Part shown: positions 5,878 to 10,476 of the stretch, in pieces | Layout: every line of letters starts with the position of its first letter | Numbering within the stretch: the first letter of the stretch is position 1 | Assembly: GCA_958419975.1 (NCBI GenBank) | Contig: CATZIG010000049.1 | Span: forward strand, 1 to 10,476 | Reading direction: 5' to 3' | DNA from: an uncultured Collinsella sp. | Lineage (GTDB): Bacteria; Actinomycetota; Coriobacteriia; Coriobacteriales; Coriobacteriaceae | DNA: 10,476 nt | Notes under the pieces: model-generated | The model's input: only the letters and a program-made list of their open reading frames with translations | Told to the model about the DNA's origin: nothing | Databases searched by the model: none | Made by a program: the position numbers and the translations under genes

Positions 5878-7731
5878 ATGATTGAGCTGCTCAGGCGTTT
5901 TGGTGGCAAGTTTCGCCGGTATATGGTGATTGGCCCTGCGTGCAAGCTGATCGAAGTGATCTTTGACCTGCTGACGCCGCTGGTGATTGCCCAGATGATC
6001 GATAAGGGTATTGGCGCACACGATGTCAACGCCGTCGTCCACTACGGTATGCTGCTTGGCGCCATGGCTGTGATCGGCATCTCGTTTACGCTCGTCTGCC
6101 AAAAGATGGCGGCGCTCACCTCGCAGGGCATGGGCACCGACATTCGTGGCGCGCTCTACCAGCACATCAACAAGCTGAGCTATGCCGAACTCGACCGTTT
6201 TGGCACGCCGTCGCTCATCACGCGTATCACCAACGATGTCAACCAGGTGCAGCTTGCCGTGGCGCTGGGCGTGCGCATGCTCATCCGCTGGCCCTTCTTG
6301 GCGGTGGGCTCTATGTGCGCGGCCCTTGCCATCGACCTTAAGCTCGGCATGATCTTTTTGATTTGCACGCCCGCCATTGGCCTGGTGTTTTGGTTTGTCA
6401 TGGCGCGCTGCATTCCGTACTACAAGCAGCTGCAGGCAAAGCTCGATCGCATCGCGCTCATTTGCCGCGAGGGGCTTTCGGGCGCCCGCGTGGTCCGCGC
6501 GTTTGTGCGCGAGGGTCACGAACGTGAGCGTTTTGCCCAGGCGGCCGATGACCAGGCGCGTGTCGCAACCGCGGTGGGCAAGCTCTCGTCGATCCTCAAC
6601 CCCGTCACGTTTTTGGTGATGAACCTGGGCGTGTGCGCCATCCTGTGGGTGGGCGGCATCCAGGTCAACGTGGGCGAGCTCACGCAGGGCCAGGTCATAG
6701 CGTTCGTCAACTACATGACGCAGACCCTGACCTCCATCGTGTATGTCGCCAACCTGGTCGTGGTCTTTACCAAGGCGAGCGCCAGTGCGTCGCGTATCAA
6801 CGAGGTGCTCAATTGCGCGCCGAGCATCACCGACGAGGGCAACCAGCCGGTTGCGCTACCCGAGCCGAGTGCGATGGGCAACGCTGTTCCGGTTCCCGCG
6901 CTGAGCTTGAGCCATGCGAGCTTTTCCTTTGGCGCGGGCGCCGTCAACGCCGTCAATGACGTGACCCTGGAGCTGCCGCTGGGCAAAACGCTCGGCATTA
7001 TCGGCGGCACGGGCAGCGGTAAGTCGACGCTCGTCTCGCTCATCCCGCGCCTGTACGACGCGGGCGTCGGCAGTGTGAGCGTGATGGGCTCCGACGTGCG
7101 CGCCTGGCCGCTCGATCAGCTGCGCCATGTGGTCGCGACTGTTCCGCAGCGCGCGTCGCTCGTGAGCGGCACGATCCGCAGCAACCTAACCTGGCGCGAC
7201 GAGTCGGCAACCGATGAGGAGCTGTGGGCGGCGCTCGATATAGCGCAGGCCAGCGAGTTCGTGCACAACAAGCCCCAGGGCCTCGACGCCCCGGTCGAGG
7301 CGGGCGGCAAGAACTTCAGCGGCGGCCAGCGCCAGCGCCTGACCATTGCGCGTGCCCTGGTGGGCTCGCCGCAAATTCTGATCATGGATGACTCCGCCTC
7401 GGCGCTCGACTTTAAGACCGATGCGGCGCTTCGCCACGCCATCCGCGAGCGCAGCGTACGCGGTGCCGCCGCGGGCGGGCTCCCGCTGACCACGGTGATC
7501 GTGAGCCAGCGCGTCTCGACCGTGCGCGATGCCGACATGATCTGCGTGCTCGACCACGGCTCGGTCGCGGGCCTGGGTACGCACGACGAGCTGTACGCAA
7601 GCTGCCAACTCTATCGCGAGATTTGCCAGTCGCAGCTTCGTCGCGAGGAGCTCGAGGGTCAGCAGGGGAGCACGACGCCCGCGTCCGCCCCGGCTGCCCC
7701 GGCATCCACTTGCGCAAAGGAGGGCTGCTAA
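5878..7731 (+). CDS. ABC exporter half-transporter, degenerate-site subunit
   Basis: This 617-residue type IV (multidrug-exporter fold) protein has six membrane helices (about residues 15-300) followed by an ATPase domain (about 345-590). Visible motifs are Walker A GGTGSGKST (376-384, K382), Q-loop Q424, signature FSGGQ (480-484) and Walker B LIMDD (D504). The catalytic glutamate after Walker B is replaced by D505, and the switch histidine by Q544 (SQR). These changes mark the subunit whose own Walker site is catalytically weak, as in TM287 of TM287/288 and BmrC of BmrCD. Its signature is normal and serves the partner's site. AGGGAG lies 9 bases before ATG 5878; a GTG at 5821 would add 19 residues with no membrane or export feature and would start before the predicted promoter. 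The last 25 residues are an Ala/Pro/Ser-rich tail. The substrate is unknown and drug or lipid export is the usual guess. Confidence 0.94.
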   Translation: MIELLRRFGGKFRRYMVIGPACKLIEVIFDLLTPLVIAQMIDKGIGAHDVNAVVHYGMLLGAMAVIGISFTLVCQKMAALTSQGMGTDIRGALYQHINKLSYAELDRFGTPSLITRITNDVNQVQLAVALGVRMLIRWPFLAVGSMCAALAIDLKLGMIFLICTPAIGLVFWFVMARCIPYYKQLQAKLDRIALICREGLSGARVVRAFVREGHERERFAQAADDQARVATAVGKLSSILNPVTFLVMNLGVCAILWVGGIQVNVGELTQGQVIAFVNYMTQTLTSIVYVANLVVVFTKASASASRINEVLNCAPSITDEGNQPVALPEPSAMGNAVPVPALSLSHASFSFGAGAVNAVNDVTLELPLGKTLGIIGGTGSGKSTLVSLIPRLYDAGVGSVSVMGSDVRAWPLDQLRHVVATVPQRASLVSGTIRSNLTWRDESATDEELWAALDIAQASEFVHNKPQGLDAPVEAGGKNFSGGQRQRLTIARALVGSPQILIMDDSASALDFKTDAALRHAIRERSVRGAAAGGLPLTTVIVSQRVSTVRDADMICVLDHGSVAGLGTHDELYASCQLYREICQSQLRREELEGQQGSTTPASAPAAPASTCAKEGC

Positions 7732-9591
7732 ATGAATCCGTATACTTCTTCCGGTTCGGTCGCCACGATGACGGCCAACGTGTCCGGCAACGATAACCTT
7801 AACGACCTGGGCGACGGCCCGCGTCAGCCCGGCGACCCCGAGCGCTACCCCGTGGGCGCGGTGACCCGCCGTCTGCTGGGCTACGTCCGTCCGCATCGCA
7901 TTTCGTTTACGGCGTCGTTTGTGAGCGCCGCCATCTCGGTGGTCTTGCAACTCTATACGCCCATCCTCATCGGCGAGGGCATCGACCTCATCGTTGCCGC
8001 CGGGCAGGTGGACTTCGGGTCGCTGCTGCCGCTTGTTACCAAGCTCGCAATCGTCGTGGTGGGCGCGGCAGCCTTCCAGTGGCTGCAGGGCTACTGCGTC
8101 AACCGTCTATCCTACGAAACGGTGCGCGACATGCGCGTGGAGGCGAGCGACAAGCTCAGCCGCATGCCGCTCAGCTTTATTGACGGCCATGCCCACGGCG
8201 ACCTCATGAGCCGCGTGGTCAACGATGTCGACCAGGTGGGCGATGGCCTGCTGCAGGGCTTTACGCAGCTCTTTACCGGCGTCATCACCATCGTGGGCAC
8301 GCTCGCATTTATGCTCTCCATCAACCTGACCATGACGCTCGTGGTGGTGCTCGTTACGCCGCTTTCCATCTTTGCGGCCGGTGCCATCGCCAAGATTTCC
8401 AATAAGAGCTTCACTGCTCAACAGCGCATCCAGGGCCAACTCGGCGGTCATATCGAGGAGTATGTGGGTGAGCAAAAGCTCGTGGACGCCTTCGCCTACG
8501 GCCCGCACGCTCAACAGCGCTTTGATGCCCTTAACGCCGAGCTCTATACGGCGGGCGAGCGCGCGCAGTTTATGGGCTCGCTCTCCAACCCCGGTACGCG
8601 CTTTATCAACAACATCATCTACGCCGTGGTTGCCGTGATCGGCTGCGCGGGCGTGATCACGGGCGTGCCTGCGGCGCTTACGGTGGGCGGCGTGCAGATC
8701 TTCCTGTCCTACGCCAACCAGTACACCAAGCCGTTCAACGAGGTCACCAACGTCATTACGCAGATCCAGACGGCGTATGCCTCGGCGCGCCGCATGTTTG
8801 CGCTGCTCGATGCGCGCGAGCAGGAGCCCGATGTGGCGGATGCCGTGGAACTTGCCGCCCCGCAGGGTGAGGTGACCTTTGAGCATGTGGACTTTAGCTA
8901 TGTGCCCGACCGCAAACTGCTGAAGGATATCTGCATCGATGCCAAGCCCGGTATGCGCTATGCGCTCGTCGGTCCCACGGGCTGTGGCAAGACGACGCTC
9001 ATCAACCTGCTGCTGCGCTTTTACGATATCGATGCTGGGCGCATCGTAGTCGATGGTCGCTCCTCGCGTGACTACACGCGCGCGAGCCTGCGCCGCGCCT
9101 TTGGCATGGTGCTGCAGGACACCTGGCTGTTCGAGGGCACGGTGGCCCAGAACATTGCCTACGGTTGCCCCGATGCCACGCGCGAGCAGATTGTCGAGGC
9201 CGCCAAGCGCGCTCATGCGCATAAGTTTATCGTGCAGCTGCCAGGCGGCTACGATACGGTGATCGGCGAGGACGGCGGCACGTTTAGCCAGGGTCAAAAA
9301 CAGCTGCTGTGCATCGCGCGCGTCATGCTCACCGATCCGGCGATTCTGCTGCTGGACGAGGCAACGTCGAGCATCGATACGCGTACCGAGCTGCAAGTGC
9401 AGGCGGCATTCGACGAGCTCATGGCTGGCCGCACGAGCTTTGTCGTAGCACACCGCCTGTCGACGATTCGCAACGCCGATTGCATCCTGGTCATGCGCGA
9501 TGGCGAGATTATCGAGCGTGGCACGCACGATGAACTGCTCGCGGCAGGCGGCTTTTACGCCGAACTCTACCGCAGTCAATTCGCCCAGTAA
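7732..9591 (+). CDS. ABC exporter half-transporter, catalytic-site subunit
   Basis: This 619-residue partner of the preceding protein has six membrane helices after a hydrophilic 45-residue N-terminus, then an ATPase domain. Motifs are Walker A GPTGCGKT (414-421, K420), Q-loop Q462, Walker B LLLDE with catalytic E543, and switch H574 (AHR). Its signature is FSQGQ (518-522), with Gln in place of the first Gly. That is the change seen in TM288-like subunits, and this signature faces the partner's weak Walker site. The pair therefore forms one degenerate and one active ATP site. The ATG directly follows the partner's stop codon with no spacer. AAGGAGGG sits inside the first gene's end, 7 bases before ATG 7732, so translation is probably coupled. 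A later Met (7768) lacks a ribosome site. The identity as a heterodimeric exporter is firm, and the substrate is not known. Confidence 0.95.
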   Translation: MNPYTSSGSVATMTANVSGNDNLNDLGDGPRQPGDPERYPVGAVTRRLLGYVRPHRISFTASFVSAAISVVLQLYTPILIGEGIDLIVAAGQVDFGSLLPLVTKLAIVVVGAAAFQWLQGYCVNRLSYETVRDMRVEASDKLSRMPLSFIDGHAHGDLMSRVVNDVDQVGDGLLQGFTQLFTGVITIVGTLAFMLSINLTMTLVVVLVTPLSIFAAGAIAKISNKSFTAQQRIQGQLGGHIEEYVGEQKLVDAFAYGPHAQQRFDALNAELYTAGERAQFMGSLSNPGTRFINNIIYAVVAVIGCAGVITGVPAALTVGGVQIFLSYANQYTKPFNEVTNVITQIQTAYASARRMFALLDAREQEPDVADAVELAAPQGEVTFEHVDFSYVPDRKLLKDICIDAKPGMRYALVGPTGCGKTTLINLLLRFYDIDAGRIVVDGRSSRDYTRASLRRAFGMVLQDTWLFEGTVAQNIAYGCPDATREQIVEAAKRAHAHKFIVQLPGGYDTVIGEDGGTFSQGQKQLLCIARVMLTDPAILLLDEATSSIDTRTELQVQAAFDELMAGRTSFVVAHRLSTIRNADCILVMRDGEIIERGTHDELLAAGGFYAELYRSQFAQ

Positions 9592-9597
9592 GCAAGG

Positions 9598-9632
9598 CGT
9601 GGGGCAAATGAACTAGGTTTGTTTGCCCCACG
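9598..9632 (+). terminator. Hairpin after the ABC operon
   Basis: CGTGGGGCAAA (9598-9608) and TTTGCCCCACG (9622-9632) form a perfect 11-bp stem with a 13-base loop, starting 7 bases after the ABC stop codon. The downstream TCTCAACTATTT is a poor U-tract, so it may be a weak terminator or a 3'-end stabiliser. Confidence 0.65.
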
Positions 9633-9643
9633 TCTCAACTATT

Positions 9644-9675
9644 TGGGGGCTTACACCGCGGACGTTTTGCCCCCA
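9644..9675. repeat. Second hairpin with the same GGGGC/GCCCC core
   Basis: TGGGGGC (9644-9650) pairs with GCCCCCA (9669-9675) around an 18-base loop. The right arm (TTTTGCCCC, 9665-9673) could instead pair with GGGGCAAA at 9601-9608, so the two hairpins could exchange arms. A switching role is speculative. Confidence 0.45.
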
Positions 9676-9711
9676 TCGGTGTCGCCCATGTCGCCAATCG
9701 GCAGAAGGTGG

Positions 9712-9739
9712 TTTACATCTGTCACGTTAGTACTAAGAT
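9712..9739 (+). promoter_or_regulatory. Predicted promoter of the flavodoxin gene
   Basis: TTTACA (9712-9717) and TAAGAT (9734-9739) are separated by 16 bases in an AT-rich patch. Transcription would start near 9746. This makes the flavodoxin gene its own unit, separate from the ABC operon. Confidence 0.5.
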
Positions 9740-9791
9740 ATTCATCTAATAAATTGCATTAGTGGCTTTAGTTTTGGGGGAAACGAGCAAC

Positions 9792-10349
9792 GTGACTATG
9801 ACATGCTCTTTGGTGGTCAACAGCAAGAGCGGTAATACCAGGATGGTTTCGGGCGCAATCAAGCGTGCCCTGCAGGCTGCAGGCGTCGAGTTTATTCACG
9901 CTGCCGCGCTGAGCGACGATGCGGATGCAGATCAGGTTGCGCTCGAGGCGCAGGGTGCCTGCGCTGCCGATACGGTGCTCGTTGGCTTTTGGTGCGACAA
10001 GGGCGCATGCACGCCTTCGGTCGCGGCGTTGCTCTCCGCCTTGCACGGCAAGCGCGTCTTTCTGTTTGGTACCTGCGGTTTTGGTGCCGATCAGAGCTAT
10101 TACCAGCAGATTATCGACCGCGTAACTTCCAATTTGGCTGGGGATGCCGAGCTTGCGGGCTGGGCAATGTGCCAGGGCAAGATGGGCCCCGCGGTCAAAC
10201 AGCGCTACGAGGCCATGCTCGAGCAAGATCCCGACAATGTCCGCTTTAAGATGCTGCTCGATAACTGGGTCGCCGCAAAGGATCACCCCACCAAGGAAGA
10301 TCTGGACAACATGGCTGCAGCCGCCAAAAAGGCCGTGCTGGGGGAGTAG
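9792..10349 (+). CDS. Flavodoxin-family protein
   Basis: This protein, 185 residues from the chosen start, has the flavodoxin fold that binds FMN. The first strand and phosphate loop read SLVVNSKSGNT (residues 6-16). GFWCDKG (65-71) and FGTCGFGAD (about 92-100) mark the two loops that cradle the flavin ring. A later CQGKM motif and a Lys/Asp-rich C-terminal helix match the flavodoxin subfamily often found in gut anaerobes (PF12641-like), including BilS-type proteins. I see no bilirubin reductase gene beside it, so that role is not claimed. It probably carries electrons or serves a reductase. The start is uncertain: GTG 9792 has GGGGGA 10 bases upstream. GTG 9762 has no ribosome site, and ATG 9798 gives the more standard flavodoxin N-terminus but sits 16 bases from GGGGGA. 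Confidence 0.85.
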   Translation: MTMTCSLVVNSKSGNTRMVSGAIKRALQAAGVEFIHAAALSDDADADQVALEAQGACAADTVLVGFWCDKGACTPSVAALLSALHGKRVFLFGTCGFGADQSYYQQIIDRVTSNLAGDAELAGWAMCQGKMGPAVKQRYEAMLEQDPDNVRFKMLLDNWVAAKDHPTKEDLDNMAAAAKKAVLGE

Positions 10350-10438
10350 CTCCCATCGCTGACGGCGGTCGGTCCATCTTTCTAAATGAAACGTCCTCCC
10401 GGGCGTCGGGGCACGAAGTTCCCTGCTCTACAGTCCTG

Positions 10439-10475
10439 CGCAAGACGAAGGCCACATTAAGTGGCCTTCTTTGCG
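10439..10475 (+). terminator. Terminator downstream of the flavodoxin gene
   Basis: GAAGGCCAC (10447-10455) and GTGGCCTTC (10461-10469) form a perfect 9-bp stem with loop ATTAA, followed by TTTGCG. CGCAA (10439-10443) can extend the pairing with TTGCG (10471-10475). It lies about 100 bases after the flavodoxin stop. The stretch between (10350-10438) contains no gene that I can support. Confidence 0.75.
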
Positions 10476-10476
10476 T

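Noticed and set aside
8107..9579. 490-codon minus-strand frame opposite the second ABC gene
   Set aside because: It is a shadow of the GC-rich codon pattern. The plus strand encodes a complete ABC exporter with all motifs in order, and the minus frame is rich in His and Arg with no family features.
9792..10349. Assignment of the flavodoxin-like protein as BilS of a bilirubin reductase operon
   Set aside because: No bilirubin reductase (BilR-like) gene is adjacent in the window, and flavodoxin-fold similarity alone cannot distinguish this role.
10246..10455. 69-codon minus-strand frame at the right end
   Set aside because: It has no domain or convincing ribosome site, overlaps the flavodoxin coding end, and begins within the terminator stem.

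Overview
The window is GC-rich chromosomal DNA that looks like an actinobacterium of the class Coriobacteriia, most probably Collinsella or a close relative. This is inferred from four things: high GC with strongly G/C-biased third positions, a short SRP RNA, a wall-anchored protein ending in an LAxTG-type sorting signal, and intergenic spaces filled with palindromic elements. No rRNA, CRISPR array, transposase or phage gene is visible. The taxon is recalled by style and not proven.

Layout. Positions 1-537 hold no convincing gene. They contain a nested inverted repeat (1-117), a rho-independent terminator, a MITE-like element of about 200 bp with inverted ends (226-436), and the terminator of lemA. 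A minus-strand lemA gene (538-1089) is divergent from a TetR-family regulator (1302-1886). A tRNA-Ser(UGA) on the minus strand (1890-1979) converges on the regulator and is divergent from an in-frame fusion of TadA (tRNA A34 deaminase) with a GlxK-type glycerate kinase (2031-3812). The gap 3813-4217 is a chain of inverted repeats. It is followed by the SRP RNA gene ffs with its own promoter (4218-4376), a further hairpin and a strong bidirectional terminator (4539-4580).

A minus-strand gene (4624-5667) encodes an exported, coiled-coil, sortase-anchored surface protein. On the plus strand two abutting ABC exporter half-transporter genes (5878-9591) follow. Their motifs are asymmetric in a complementary way, as expected for a heterodimeric multidrug-type exporter with one degenerate and one catalytic ATP site. 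After two hairpins a separate transcription unit encodes a flavodoxin-fold protein (9792-10349), closed by a terminator at the window end.

How the genes work together. The only clear functional unit is the ABC pair, with zero intergenic bases. TadA, tRNA-Ser and the SRP RNA are translation or targeting housekeeping genes. The tetR-lemA intergenic space carries a 17-bp near-palindrome over the predicted lemA -35, so the regulator might act there. I found no convincing new defence or mobile system. The most notable items are the TadA-glycerate kinase fusion, the complementary ABC motif degeneracy, and the palindromic intergenic elements.
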